Source: Sphingomonas sp. RIT328
GTDB taxonomy: Bacteria > Pseudomonadota > Alphaproteobacteria > Sphingomonadales > Sphingomonadaceae
Length of the DNA: 64,000 nt
Assembly: GCF_000632225.1 (NCBI RefSeq)
Contig: NZ_JFYV01000001.1
Location: 248,001 to 312,000 of the forward strand
Reading direction: 5' to 3'
Shown: positions 26,339-36,095 of the stretch, piece by piece
Layout: each line of letters opens with the position of its first letter
Position numbering within the stretch: the first letter of the stretch is position 1
Notes under the pieces: model-generated
Told to the model about the DNA's origin: nothing
Seen by the model: the letters and a program-made list of their open reading frames with translations, nothing else
The model's database searches: none
Position numbers and translations under genes: made by a program

Positions 26339-27073
26339 TCAGCCGAGCCCGGTGAGATCCACGATCATGCCGCGCGGGGCGCGGTAGGTCTGCGGCGCAT
26401 CGGTGTCGTCCGCGGCGGCCAGCTGGATGTCGCGCGTGTAGCGGCGGACACTGACAGTCCCACCCTCGGAGAAGGCTCCCCACGTCTCGTAGCGGACATA
26501 GACACGGCCGCCTTGGGATGACGAGCCTTGGAACGTGCCGCTGCGCGCTAGGCCGCCGACCTGCATCAAAGCGCCCCAGGTGCGACCGGCCGGCACGGCG
26601 ACGGAGAAGTCGCCTTCGGTCAGCCCCTGCCGCAGCATCATCGGCCGGCAACCCGTATCGAAGATGACCGCAGCGCCGGCGTCATCCCAGAACTCCAGCG
26701 CCGCGCCGCTGCTGCCGCGACTGGTGCCCGGATGGAGGCCGAAGAAGTATAGCGATCCCGCGCTACCGGCGAGCCCTACAAATTGGCAGCGCCAGACGCC
26801 GTCCGAGGGGTCACGGTAGACTGCGATCTCCGTCGGCAGCTTCGATCCTGTCACGGCGACCTGAACCGCTCCGGCGAACGCCTGAACGGTGCATATCTCG
26901 ATCGCCGTGGAGTAGTCAGGCGCCTGACCGTCCTGCTGTCGCGCCGTCGTGACTGCGCGGGCGCCGATGTTCGCGCCGATGTCGCGCTTGCCGAGGTAGA
27001 TGTACGGCGGCCGGACGCTGCTGAACTGCAAGAGGTCCGTGTCGTAGGTGTAGAACTCGCAGCCGTTCGGCAT
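26339..27073 (-). CDS. Tail-associated protein of unknown function
   Basis: A 244-residue mostly beta-strand protein (MPNGCEFYTYDTDLLQFSS, LPTEIAVYRDPSDGVWRCQF, VRYETWGAFSEGG). No family is recognised. It lies between the J-like gene group and the fibre gene, with one base shared with the preceding gene, so it is probably a minor tip or fibre component. Confidence 0.55.
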   Translation of the reverse strand: MPNGCEFYTYDTDLLQFSSVRPPYIYLGKRDIGANIGARAVTTARQQDGQAPDYSTAIEICTVQAFAGAVQVAVTGSKLPTEIAVYRDPSDGVWRCQFVGLAGSAGSLYFFGLHPGTSRGSSGAALEFWDDAGAAVIFDTGCRPMMLRQGLTEGDFSVAVPAGRTWGALMQVGGLARSGTFQGSSSQGGRVYVRYETWGAFSEGGTVSVRRYTRDIQLAAADDTDAPQTYRAPRGMIVDLTGLG

Positions 27074-27384
27074 CAGAAGAACCCGTATTCGAGAATGACG
27101 GGGCGGGCCGGCGACTGGAACCGCACGTTCGACGGTGACCAGCTGACGGTGATCCCGTTGAGGGTCACGTTCGGCGAATAGTTGCTCGCCGTAGTGATCC
27201 CGCCGGCGGGGCGAACCATGTAGCCGAAGGTGTAATTGGGGTCGCCAAGCTCTGGAATGGCGACGCTACCGCTGTCGTTGGCGCCGATCAGGACTTCGCC
27301 GGCCTTCTTGAACGCGCGGTCGGTGACGCCGAAGGCGACCGAGCCGTCGTCGTTGTAGATCTCCAGCCCGACCGTCATCCCCAC
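27073..27384 (-). CDS. Small tail protein (DUF6453-like)
   Basis: A 103-residue protein with MTVGLEIYNDDGSVAFGVTD at the start and NYTFGYMVRPAGG in the middle, resembling short proteins found after gpJ in lambda-like tails. The start overlaps the end of the J-like gene by 10 bases. Confidence 0.5.
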   Translation of the reverse strand: MGMTVGLEIYNDDGSVAFGVTDRAFKKAGEVLIGANDSGSVAIPELGDPNYTFGYMVRPAGGITTASNYSPNVTLNGITVSWSPSNVRFQSPARPVILEYGFF

Positions 27385-30300
27385 GATCCGAGACGGAAGG
27401 TCAGTTTGCCGTTGGCCTTCACACCCGAGATCAGCTTGTTGGTGATCTTCAGTCGCTCGCCCTCACCGTCGAGGCCGACCGCAATGTTCGTCGCACGGAC
27501 GCTGCGCATCTCGATCACGCCGTCGTCCGCAACGGCGAACACCACTGTAGCACTGCTGCCGTTCGCCTTGGCGATCTTGAAGGTGTCGACGACGAAAGCG
27601 GCGTCCGTGCGTCCCGAACCATTGTTGAGGGCAAAGCCGGTGATTACGCCGTTGGCATTGAACTCGACGCCCCACTTCGAGCTCAGGCCGTCGATCGACT
27701 CGCCGTAGACCCTCAGGGTGTTCGTATTACCCGCTACGGTCGACGTGAGCGACGTCACCATCCCCGCTACCGAGGTGTTGATCCCAGATTGAGCGACTAG
27801 CACCTGATTGACTTGAGCGAGCGATCCATTCGTCGCTGCCTTGTATGTGGCGAGGTCGCTCGCGATGGCTTGGTCGCCTTCGATCTGAGCAGCTTGGACG
27901 CGACTTACGTTCGCATTCACTGCACCGATCTGCACTCCTAATTGCAGCGATAGCGACGCGATCGCGCTCGTGATGGTGTCCGTCTTTGCCGTCAACTCCG
28001 TCTTTGCCGTGGCGATGGCAGCAAGTGCAAACTGGCCGGCGTCAAACGCGGCCAACGTCGCGAGGATATCGTTCGCACCTCCAACATCGCCGTCTGGTAT
28101 GAAGCGACGACTTGCGGTCAGCGTGGTCGCAAGAGAAGCTCCGTCGAACGCGTTCAAGGTCTGCTCGGCGAGCGTAAGCCGAACGCCCATCTTGTCGACC
28201 ACCGTCTGGCTGACCTTCGTCTCGACGACCGCTTTTAGCGCATCGAGCGACTGGTTGATGGAGGTGACCGAGCCTTGAAGCCCGGTAACCACAGTGGCGT
28301 CGGCTTTTAGTTGGATCGCCCCCTGAAGGCCGAAGACATTGGCTTCTGCTGAGGTCAGTCGAACGAGGATCGAAGACAAGTCAATGTCGCTGCCGTCCAG
28401 CTTGGCCTGTAGGATCGCCTCGTTGACGTAGTTGACGGATGCTTTCAGTTCGATCGACGACAGTGCTGCGTTTAGCGTTACCGAGAGCTTGCTAAGCTGC
28501 TCCGCCCGGCTCTCGATTGCAAACAACTTGGCCACGCCGGACGCCGGATCGGCATACAGGCCGGCATCCCGGAAAACGTTCTGAACGATAGCTTGCCCGG
28601 TTGCGAGCTGCGCGACGGCCGCCGAGAGAGAGGCGAGATCCATTTCGAGCTGGCGACGCGCCGTGTCGTTCGCTGCACCAAGATCAATGAGGTTGATCTT
28701 GCCGAGGGGGCGGACGGTGTCGCCGATCGACACGACGAGGGTCCCATCCGGGCGAAGATCGACAGCACTATTCAGTACCTCGCCCGGATCTACTAAATCA
28801 CCGACGTCCGTGAAGAAGTTCTCGCCGATAACGGCTCCGACCGTCGCGTTGTCCTCCGGCTTTCCTTCGCCGACGATCGCGGGCCATTCCGCAGTCCGGC
28901 CCGCCTCGTCGATGGCGACGATGATCGGGAGGAGCAGCGGGTTAAATTCGTTCGGCTCGGCCGCCTGCACGGCAGCACGCTCGTCCCGGTCCCAAGCGTA
29001 GATCGCCTGATGCTCCTCGACGAGCACCAGCGGCACGACGCCGGTGGGATCGATGACGCCTTCGCTGACCCGGAACAGCTTCCTGTCGAAGCCGAGCGCC
29101 GAGAACGTCAGCCGAACGATGTCGCCGTCCTTGACCGCCCACCCGCGGGCGTTGAACTCGGCCGAGAAGGCACCCTGGTACTGCGCGCGCTGAAGGCGCT
29201 GCTTGGCGAGGCGCTGCCCCTGGCTCGGCGATTGGACGAGCGCGAGATCCACGCTGTCGATGCGCTCGATCCCGTCGACGGACGCGATGCGTACCGCCGG
29301 GAAGTCGACGAGCTGATACAGCGATGCCGGATCGGTCAGCCGCCCGCGCACGACGTTGCGCCGGTCGTTAAGGTTGTTGCCGGCGGACCAGTTGAAGTCG
29401 CCGAGGACGTCGTCGTCAGTGAAGTCGACGACCGGGGTCGCCAGGTCGTTGTGCAGGACCTGCAACGCGAAGCGGCCGGTGCTGTCGCGCAGCTTGCCGT
29501 TCATGCACGCCTCGAACCCGGCGATGACCTGCGCGGGATCGTCCTCCTCCGAGAAGGTCCCATCGCACCGATAGCGGGGCTCCGTCGTGCCGTCGGCTCG
29601 CGTTACCGGCTCGTCGCAGAGGTTCGCCGCGGTGATGAAGCTCTCGACGTCGATCCGATCGATCGGCACGCCGCGCCCCACGGCGAGCTTCCACTCGCGC
29701 GTCACCGGGTTCTGGATGCGCCAGCCGATGAGATAGAACAGTAGTGCCAGGGCGGGATTGCGCCCGCTCTCGTAGCCGTTCGGCGCCCACGCCCACGTCG
29801 TCTGATCGGCGAGCCGAACGGCTCCGGCACCGCCGAGCGTGCTATCGAAACGGGGATCGGGAAGACGTGCGCCCTTGCCGACGACCGTGACGCGCGAGGT
29901 GATGGTCGACGAGAACGGGCTCTTGCCCTTCTTCCCGTTGCCGGTGACCTTGAACTGCAAATACAGGGTCGCGCAGCCAGCGAACGCGGCGTTGGGACCC
30001 CAGCGTCCGGACCAGCCGGCGTTGAACGTGCTGCCGGTGACCGCCTGAGCATGGATCGCGACGCCGAGATAACCAGCGAACTCGCCAGTGACCCCGCCGG
30101 CCGCGCTCCAGGCGAGCTTGTCGTCGAGCCAGATCTCGTCGATCGATTCGCACCAGTGCGACGCCACGACGAAGACTTGACTGCAATACTCCTGATCGCG
30201 GCCCCACCACTCCTGATAGCGCAGATCCGTGTTGAGCGCCGTCCGGCCGAACACCATCTTGCGCGGCGTGTCCGTGACGAGGCTCGCGTTGAGGCGGTCG

Positions 30301-30506
30301 GTGGTCGATCCCGACAGCTTCGGCCGCTTGATGAGGGCCTGCCCGACCGCCTGCAAGGCCGCACCGGCGAACAGCAGCGTGCTCGCGCTGATCCCGCCGA
30401 TCGAGACGGCGCCGGCGAGCGCGGGCGCGGCGATGGCACCGATGCCGGTCGCGGCGAGCGCGACCGCGCCGACGATCACGCCGACGGTTGCGACGACCTT
30501 GCCCAC
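27375..30506 (-). CDS. Tail tip / host-specificity protein (gpJ-like)
   Basis: A 1043-residue protein. The N-terminus is unusually hydrophobic (VGVIVGAVALAATGIGAIAA and GGISASTLLFAGAALQAVG), then the gpJ core with TPRKMVFGRT, YLGVAIH, YESGRNPALALLFYLIGWR and a fibronectin-like middle. The last ~350 residues are helical repeats of the DUF1983 kind ending in IKIAKANGSS-type segments and KITNKLISG. In lambda-like phages this protein forms the tail tip and contacts the receptor. It follows the DUF6950 gene. Confidence 0.85.
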   Translation of the reverse strand: MGKVVATVGVIVGAVALAATGIGAIAAPALAGAVSIGGISASTLLFAGAALQAVGQALIKRPKLSGSTTDRLNASLVTDTPRKMVFGRTALNTDLRYQEWWGRDQEYCSQVFVVASHWCESIDEIWLDDKLAWSAAGGVTGEFAGYLGVAIHAQAVTGSTFNAGWSGRWGPNAAFAGCATLYLQFKVTGNGKKGKSPFSSTITSRVTVVGKGARLPDPRFDSTLGGAGAVRLADQTTWAWAPNGYESGRNPALALLFYLIGWRIQNPVTREWKLAVGRGVPIDRIDVESFITAANLCDEPVTRADGTTEPRYRCDGTFSEEDDPAQVIAGFEACMNGKLRDSTGRFALQVLHNDLATPVVDFTDDDVLGDFNWSAGNNLNDRRNVVRGRLTDPASLYQLVDFPAVRIASVDGIERIDSVDLALVQSPSQGQRLAKQRLQRAQYQGAFSAEFNARGWAVKDGDIVRLTFSALGFDRKLFRVSEGVIDPTGVVPLVLVEEHQAIYAWDRDERAAVQAAEPNEFNPLLLPIIVAIDEAGRTAEWPAIVGEGKPEDNATVGAVIGENFFTDVGDLVDPGEVLNSAVDLRPDGTLVVSIGDTVRPLGKINLIDLGAANDTARRQLEMDLASLSAAVAQLATGQAIVQNVFRDAGLYADPASGVAKLFAIESRAEQLSKLSVTLNAALSSIELKASVNYVNEAILQAKLDGSDIDLSSILVRLTSAEANVFGLQGAIQLKADATVVTGLQGSVTSINQSLDALKAVVETKVSQTVVDKMGVRLTLAEQTLNAFDGASLATTLTASRRFIPDGDVGGANDILATLAAFDAGQFALAAIATAKTELTAKTDTITSAIASLSLQLGVQIGAVNANVSRVQAAQIEGDQAIASDLATYKAATNGSLAQVNQVLVAQSGINTSVAGMVTSLTSTVAGNTNTLRVYGESIDGLSSKWGVEFNANGVITGFALNNGSGRTDAAFVVDTFKIAKANGSSATVVFAVADDGVIEMRSVRATNIAVGLDGEGERLKITNKLISGVKANGKLTFRLGSWG

Positions 30507-30899
30507 TCAGACCCTCCAGGCCCGCGCCCATTCGGCGCGCGCGATCCGGATCAGGCCCTGCTCGCCGGCGAACATGGCCTCCCCACCGATGCAGACTCCC
30601 ACCGAGCCCTGCGCAAGGACGAGATCACCGCGGCGCGCGAGCGCGGGCGGAACTTCGTCGAGATGGCGGTCGAACGTCGCCTCCAGCGTGCCCGCCCCGT
30701 ACTTCCTGAGCGCGCGCGCCGATCCCGTCGCGGTCGAATATCGCCCCCTGAACGGCGTTCCATGGTCGACGCCGGTCTGCGCCAGGACGGCGTTCGCGCC
30801 ATGAAGCGCGCAGTCGTGCTGGCCATAGACGTGCGGTGCATGCAGCACGCTTTCGAGGTAGCCGGCGAGCCGGGTCTCCCAGTCGGGCAGGCGGTTCAT
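30507..30899 (-). CDS. DUF6950 family tail protein (NlpC/P60-like position)
   Basis: A 130-residue protein: WETRLAGYLESVLHAPHVYG then QHDCALHGANAVLAQTG, with D-C-A in the position of the catalytic Cys of NlpC/P60-type peptidases, then GDLVLAQGSVGVCIGGEAMF. This family sits just before gpJ in many alphaproteobacterial phages, where lambda has gpK. Peptidase activity is inferred. The ATG overlaps the preceding stop by 4 bases. Confidence 0.6.
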   Translation of the reverse strand: MNRLPDWETRLAGYLESVLHAPHVYGQHDCALHGANAVLAQTGVDHGTPFRGRYSTATGSARALRKYGAGTLEATFDRHLDEVPPALARRGDLVLAQGSVGVCIGGEAMFAGEQGLIRIARAEWARAWRV

Positions 30900-31471
30900 C
30901 CGGTTTTGGCTCCATTGGCGACGGCGAGCGTCAGCGCTGCTGACGAGTCGGTCGGATCGAAGTCCGACTGATCGAGGTACGTGCGATTCGACGCGGAGGT
31001 GAGCGAGGCGAGATAGCTCTCGATCTCGACCTTGGCGGTCTGTTGCTTGGCCGATCCGGAGATCCCGAAGCCGACCATCCGGCCGGTATAGTAGGGCACG
31101 ACGGCGCCGACGCGGTCGCCGGCGGCATTGAGCGTGAGGAACCACAGGCGCGCGACACGGCCCTTCCAACGCGTCTCGTCGCCGAGGACGTTGAGGAGGT
31201 CGCTGTCCGGCCCAACGATGCCGGACAGCAGGGCCGTCACGGTGTCGGAGCCGCCGGTCGCGCGCTTCACGGCGCTCACCGAGCCCATCGTCGGGCTGAT
31301 CGCGGAGAACAGCTGGCCGTCGAGATCCGGGTCGCCGGTGCCGGTCAGCCGCAGCGAGGTCTCCCAGGTCGTCGCGCGGACCGGATCGCCGTCGATGTCC
31401 AGCCACGCGAGGAACGGCGGCCGAACGACCTCCGCGCCGAGCATGGAGAGGGTGGCGGGATCGAACGTCAA
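30896..31471 (-). CDS. Minor tail protein
   Basis: A 191-residue protein, mainly strands (FLAWLDIDGDPVRATTW, YYTGRMVGFGISG, TYLDQSDFDPTDSSAA). The frame starts with TTG at 31471 overlapping the previous stop, after a strong GGAGGAGG; an ATG at 31444 would shorten it by 9 residues. Position before the gpK-like gene corresponds to lambda gpL-type proteins. No family firmly recognised. Confidence 0.5.
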   Translation of the reverse strand: MTFDPATLSMLGAEVVRPPFLAWLDIDGDPVRATTWETSLRLTGTGDPDLDGQLFSAISPTMGSVSAVKRATGGSDTVTALLSGIVGPDSDLLNVLGDETRWKGRVARLWFLTLNAAGDRVGAVVPYYTGRMVGFGISGSAKQQTAKVEIESYLASLTSASNRTYLDQSDFDPTDSSAALTLAVANGAKTG

Positions 31472-32064
31472 AACGCCTCCTCCACCTCGATCGACTTCGC
31501 CTGGAAGACTTCGCCAAGATCCTCGGTCCAGCCGATCGCGCTGCTGACCAGCGACACGCGCACGGTCGGCCGGCGCACCTCCACGGCCGTGCCATCCAAC
31601 GGCGAGAGCCGCAGCGATGGCTTGAAGGTGACGATCGCCTTGCCGGCCGCATTGAAGACGAACGGCGCCGAGATCGAGACCATCTGCTCGTTGACGGTCA
31701 GCTTGTGGCCACGCTTCAGGCCGATCCCCGGCACGCCGTTGCGCAGGTTGAGCGATCGACCGTACTGCCCGGCGCCGTCGACGACCGGCATGAGATTGTC
31801 GGGCGCTTGCGGCGTGGCAGCCGCTTCGAGCCGGAAGCTGTTGATCTGGCCTTCGAGGTCGATCAGGAACGCCTCCGCCTCCAGCCATTCGTCGGTGCCG
31901 CAGCGCACCGCCATCTCGGCGGTCGCGCTCCACATCGAGGGGCCGGGCTGGGTTACGACCTGCCGGCGCTTGGTCCAGTCGGACCGGTTGACCTGCGCCG
32001 GCCGGTCCAGCGTCCACACCCGGCGACGGATCGCGAGCTGGTCGGGGACGGTGATGAGTGCCAT
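31468..32064 (-). CDS. Minor tail protein
   Basis: A 198-residue protein (VWTLDRPAQVNRSDWTKRRQ, LIDLEGQINSFRLEAAAT, NGVPGIGLKRG). It directly follows the tape measure gene, the place of lambda gpM-like distal tail proteins. It overlaps the next gene by 4 bases. Function is inferred from position only. Confidence 0.55.
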   Translation of the reverse strand: MALITVPDQLAIRRRVWTLDRPAQVNRSDWTKRRQVVTQPGPSMWSATAEMAVRCGTDEWLEAEAFLIDLEGQINSFRLEAAATPQAPDNLMPVVDGAGQYGRSLNLRNGVPGIGLKRGHKLTVNEQMVSISAPFVFNAAGKAIVTFKPSLRLSPLDGTAVEVRRPTVRVSLVSSAIGWTEDLGEVFQAKSIEVEEAF

Positions 32065-32076
32065 CGTGCCGTCCCC

Positions 32077-35000
32077 TTACAAACGCTGCCGGGCGACGCC
32101 GGCGATCGTGCTCTCGGTGTGCTTGGCGGACGCGCGGTAGGCTTCGCCCGCCCGCGCGGTGGCGATCTGGTTCACCTTGCCCCAGACGTCCTGGTCGACC
32201 ATGGCGCCGCGCATATCGATGTACTGCGTGTTGCCTGCGCCGCGTGCCTTCCCGCCGTCGTTCGGCACCACGGTGCCGCTGATCCCCGGATAGAAGCGCT
32301 CAGGGCCATTCTCGCCGACGTTGTACCACTTGCCCGCGGAGATCCCCCCGCCGTTCTTGCGCGCACCGCCGAACGACGAGGCGAAGAAGTTGCCGATCGA
32401 GGCGAACACGCCGCCCCCGCCACCAGCGCCGAACAGGCTGTTAGCGAGAGGCTTGATGATCGCCTGTTGGATGGCGATGTCGAGCAGCGAGCCCACGATC
32501 CGGCGCCCCATGTTGGTGAAGGCGTCCCCGAGGCTCTTGGCGCCGAGGATGGCGTCCGAGAGTTCGGTATTGAGATCGTGCAGGGCACCGACGCCGGCAT
32601 CCTCGACGCTCTCCTTCAAGGCGTCGCCGGACATGTTCATCTGCCGCATGAAGGTCTGCGCCGACGTCTCATTGCCCCGCATGGTCGCGGCGCGACGTTG
32701 ATCGTAGACGCCCTTCAGCGCGTCCTTGCGCGCCGCGGCGTTGCTCCATTCGGCCGACCCGGTCGCCTTCGTAGCGAGGATGAGATCGAGATCCGCCTCT
32801 TCCTGCTGCTGCTGGAGATCGAGCAGACGCAGCTCGCCGTCCCGGCGCACCGCCACACTGTCAGCCGCGTCGATCGCCACGCGAACCTGCTCCTGCGCGG
32901 CATCGTTCCTCGCCTTGGCGAGATCGTAACCCTCCTGCGCGAGCGCGACCGTGAGCGTCTGTTGGACGACGTCACGACGACGCTCCAGCACCTGGTCCTT
33001 GGCGGCGAGCAGGCTGGCGCGCTGCGCGTCGGTCAGATCCTTGTCGACACGGTTCTGGCGGATGTACGAGGCGCGTTCCTCTTCGAGAGCGGCGACGTCC
33101 GCGGCGAACCGGGTCCGCGCGTTGTCGGTGAGGTCGGCCTCCGCCTGGAGCCGCTCGACGCGCGAGCGGCCGAGCTCGTCCTGAAAGGCTGCCTCGTTTC
33201 GTGCCGCATCGTCGGCGGTGTCGCGGGTCTTCTTCGTACGCGGCTTCTTCGGGTCGTCGAAGCCCATGTCGATCTTGGTCGGCTTGCCCGCCGCCTCCGC
33301 GCCGTTGATCGCGTCGTCGATCGTCCGGAAGTTCGCCTCCGCCTTGGCGGCGTTCTGCGCACGCTGCGCGACCTCCGCCTTGGCGTCCTGCACACGGCCG
33401 GTGCGGGGCAGGATCAAGGTCGGATCGAAGCCGGCGGTCGCGAGCAGCGTCAGCGCCGCCCCTCCGACCGACTTGTCCTGCTTTGGCGCCTGCGCCTGCG
33501 CCCGCGCCAGCTCGGCACGTGCCGCGGCGAGGTTCGCGCGGGCATTGGCGATGGCGGCGGCAGCGGCGACGCGGTCCGCCTTCGCCTTGCCGAGGATCTC
33601 ATCCCGCGCCTTGCCGGTGGCGGTCGCCAGCCGGGTCGCGGTATCGGTCGCGGCCGAATTGGCGTCGTCGAGCTTCGTAGCGGCGTCCTTGGCCGCCTGC
33701 GACGCCTCGGCCGTCTTGAACATCAGCGGGGCGAGCAGCGTCAGCAGGCTCACCGCCAGTCCGATCGGGCCGGCCAGTGCGAGCAGCCGGGTGCCGAGCG
33801 CCTGCAACATGGCCGATGCTCCGGCCTGCAACGCGAGCTGCGCGAGAAGGCGGATTACGACGCCGACCGGGTTGATCAGCGCGGCGAAGCCGAGTGCGAT
33901 CGGACCCAGACGCAGCAGCAGCAGCGGCAGCGCCACCTTGGCGAGCGTCAGCATCACAAGAATCATCGGGCCGGTCGCAGCCGCCACCGCGCCGACGGCG
34001 ACGCCGAGCTTCAGGAACCAGGGCGGCGCGCCCGCGACGGCGTTGATCATCGTCGCGGCGGTGTTCTTGATCAGCGTGATCGCCTGAAGGATGCCGGCGT
34101 CGCCGATTGCGATCTTCGCCTTCTCCCATGCGCCCGCCAGCCGCTGCGTCGCCGCGGCCTCGCCATCGAGCAGGACCGCCATCTTCTGCCCGGCAGTCAC
34201 CTTCTCGATGCTGGCCTGCACCTCGTTGATGCCGGCCGCGCCTTCCTTCATCAGCGCGATGCCGGTGCGCATGGCGTCCGTCCCGAAGGCCGTCGTCATC
34301 GCGTCCTGCAACGACCGATCGCTGAGCTTGCCGAACTTCTGGCGCAGCACCTCGGCTATCTCCGCGAGCGGCTTCGCCTGCCCCGCGGCGGTGAAGAAGG
34401 CGTTGCCGTTCTCCTTCGTGATCACGCCGAGCTTGGTGAGGACGCGCTCCGCCTCCTTGGATTGCGGATTGAGGGTCGTCAGGAACGTCTTGAACGAGGT
34501 GCCCGCGTCCGATCCCGACTGAAAGTACGAGGCGGTGGCGGCGAGCGCCGTGTTCATGTCGTCGAAGCTGTAGCCGAGGCCGCCGGCGACACCGCCGACC
34601 TGACCGATGGCGAGACGATAGTCGTCCATCCCCATCTTCGACACGTCGAGCGCGCCGGTGACCTTGTCGACGATCTCCGGCAGATCGGCGGCCGTCTTGC
34701 CGAACTGCTGGATGATGTCGGTCGTCGCGTCCGCCGCGACGTTGAGATCCGTCTGACCGACGACGGCGAGGGTGAGGGCGCTTTTGAGGCCGCCGGCGAG
34801 GATCTCGGCCGCGCTCATCCCGTTCTTCGCGAGCGCTTCGATCGCACCCGCCGCCTCGGTGGCGCTGCGGCCGACCGCCGGACCCATCGACAGCGCCGCA
34901 TCACGCAGCTTGTCGAGCTGCTCGGGCGAGGCGTTGATCAGCGCGGCATGCACGCCGTTCATCGCCGCCTGGAAGTCCGACGCGGCGTCCTTCGACACCT

Positions 35001-35277
35001 TGGCCATGCCGCCGAGACCGAGCGTCAGCCCGGCCGTGAGAGCGAGGCCGGTGGTACGGACCTTCTGCCCCGCCTGCGCGACCGAATCGGCGATCTTGAC
35101 CGCCGCCTCGTTGACCCGCTTGGCCGTGCGTTCGACTGCGCCGGCCATGCCGTCGGTCGACTTGTCGAAGTCCTGCTGCGTCTTCTTAGCCTCGGCGCGC
35201 GCAGCCGACATGCCCGCCTTGTAGGCTTCGTCTTTCACACCCATCGAGACGACGAGCGATGCCAGCAGTGCCTGCAA
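32077..35277 (-). CDS. Tail tape measure protein
   Basis: A 1066-residue protein. It has an N-terminal helical part (SMGVKDEAYKAGMSAARAEA), a TP901-type segment (GGLGYSFDDMNTALAATASY, then SDAGTSFKTFLTTL), a central hydrophobic region of about 100 residues with several possible membrane helices, then long charged coiled-coil segments, and a C-terminal GGGISAGKWYNVGENGPERF motif typical of tape measure ends. It sets tail length and is ejected into the cell envelope at infection. It lies directly after the G/GT chaperone pair. Confidence 0.92.
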   Translation of the reverse strand: MQALLASLVVSMGVKDEAYKAGMSAARAEAKKTQQDFDKSTDGMAGAVERTAKRVNEAAVKIADSVAQAGQKVRTTGLALTAGLTLGLGGMAKVSKDAASDFQAAMNGVHAALINASPEQLDKLRDAALSMGPAVGRSATEAAGAIEALAKNGMSAAEILAGGLKSALTLAVVGQTDLNVAADATTDIIQQFGKTAADLPEIVDKVTGALDVSKMGMDDYRLAIGQVGGVAGGLGYSFDDMNTALAATASYFQSGSDAGTSFKTFLTTLNPQSKEAERVLTKLGVITKENGNAFFTAAGQAKPLAEIAEVLRQKFGKLSDRSLQDAMTTAFGTDAMRTGIALMKEGAAGINEVQASIEKVTAGQKMAVLLDGEAAATQRLAGAWEKAKIAIGDAGILQAITLIKNTAATMINAVAGAPPWFLKLGVAVGAVAAATGPMILVMLTLAKVALPLLLLRLGPIALGFAALINPVGVVIRLLAQLALQAGASAMLQALGTRLLALAGPIGLAVSLLTLLAPLMFKTAEASQAAKDAATKLDDANSAATDTATRLATATGKARDEILGKAKADRVAAAAAIANARANLAAARAELARAQAQAPKQDKSVGGAALTLLATAGFDPTLILPRTGRVQDAKAEVAQRAQNAAKAEANFRTIDDAINGAEAAGKPTKIDMGFDDPKKPRTKKTRDTADDAARNEAAFQDELGRSRVERLQAEADLTDNARTRFAADVAALEEERASYIRQNRVDKDLTDAQRASLLAAKDQVLERRRDVVQQTLTVALAQEGYDLAKARNDAAQEQVRVAIDAADSVAVRRDGELRLLDLQQQQEEADLDLILATKATGSAEWSNAAARKDALKGVYDQRRAATMRGNETSAQTFMRQMNMSGDALKESVEDAGVGALHDLNTELSDAILGAKSLGDAFTNMGRRIVGSLLDIAIQQAIIKPLANSLFGAGGGGGVFASIGNFFASSFGGARKNGGGISAGKWYNVGENGPERFYPGISGTVVPNDGGKARGAGNTQYIDMRGAMVDQDVWGKVNQIATARAGEAYRASAKHTESTIAGVARQRL

Positions 35278-35295
35278 CGTTGATCTCCGAAGGCG

Positions 35296-36095
35296 TCAGG
35301 CGGCCCCCGGACGGGGACGGCCGGGGAAGTCGACAAGCTCGATCTTGATCGGCGCCCCCGCCGAGGCGCGAGACGCATAAGCGGCGAGCATCTCCGCCGG
35401 CGACTGCCGGTCGGGCTGCTTCTTCGCCGACGCGGTCAGCGCCGACAGGTAGTGCTTGAACCCGCGCAGCCGCTCCTCGCGGGCGAAGAACTCGCCCTTC
35501 CACGCTCCGAAGAGCGTCTGTTCGTATGCGTCTGCGCGGGCCTTCAGCCGCCCGCGGAGGGCCGCGCCGTACGTTGCCGGGCACTGGTGCCAGAACGTGC
35601 CGGCGTCGAACCCCGCGCGCGCCCACTGGTGGACGAGGGCTTCCCAGTCCGTCCGCTCGCGCGGGTTCGGGGCTTTCCCGGGGCGGCGTCGTCGCCATCC
35701 CCCTTGCCCTGCGCCGCGCGGATGGCCTTGCCGATGATGTCGCCGAACGCCTCGTGACCGAGATCGTCGGCGATGTCGCTGACGTCCTCCAGCGTGACGT
35801 CCGCATGATGACGGCGCAGGCCGAACCATGCGAGGTCGCGCAGCACGGACAGGCGCACCGTCTTCATCGCCGTCTGCATCTTTTCGACCGCGGCGATGCT
35901 CAGGCCATCCAGCTTGCCCGTCGACATGGCGGTGCCGATCGCGAACGCGGTCTCCGGATCGATGTCCGGGATCGCGTCCGCGACGACGCCGAAGAAGCCC
36001 TTGCCGTAGTGCTCCTCGACGGCGCACTGCGCGGCGTTGCCTAGGAACAGCGTCCAGCGCTGCCCCGCGGCATCGAACGTCTGCTCGCCGATCAT
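35296..36095 (-). CDS. Tail assembly chaperone GT, made by -1 frameshift
   Basis: Predicted 266-residue fusion: codons 1-141 in the frame of the G-like protein, a -1 shift at 35673-35679, then 125 codons ending at 35296. The downstream part (ERTDWEALVHQWARAGFDAG, GFKHYLSALTASAKKQPDRQ) is a coherent sequence with no start codon of its own in a sensible place. In lambda the equivalent gpGT coats the tape measure protein and recruits tail subunits. The arrangement immediately upstream of the tape measure gene is the conserved one. Confidence 0.75.
35544..36095 (-). CDS. Tail assembly chaperone G
   Basis: The unshifted 183-residue product. Residues 1-~135 are folded-looking (WTLFLGNAAQCAVEEHYGKG, then LRDLAWFGLRRHHADVTLED); after the slip site the frame continues ~42 residues as Arg/Ser/Thr-rich low complexity, as expected for a non-selected read-through. 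Start ATG overlaps the tail tube stop (ATGA). Confidence 0.78.
   Translation of the reverse strand: MIGEQTFDAAGQRWTLFLGNAAQCAVEEHYGKGFFGVVADAIPDIDPETAFAIGTAMSTGKLDGLSIAAVEKMQTAMKTVRLSVLRDLAWFGLRRHHADVTLEDVSDIADDLGHEAFGDIIGKAIRAAQGKGDGDDAAPGKPRTRASGRTGKPSSTSGRARGSTPARSGTSARQRTARPSAGG
35673..35679 (-). other. Programmed -1 ribosomal frameshift heptamer
   Basis: On the minus strand the sequence is G GGA AAG in the zero frame, the X-XXY-YYZ type and the same heptamer used by lambda G/T. Re-reading as GGG AAA leads into the 125-codon downstream frame. Confidence 0.78.

Noticed and set aside
31705..35283. A 1192-codon open frame on the plus strand opposite the tape measure and tail genes
   Set aside because: It is an Arg/Gly/Leu/Asp-rich mirror of high-GC coding DNA; the minus strand carries recognisable tail genes with proper starts and overlaps.
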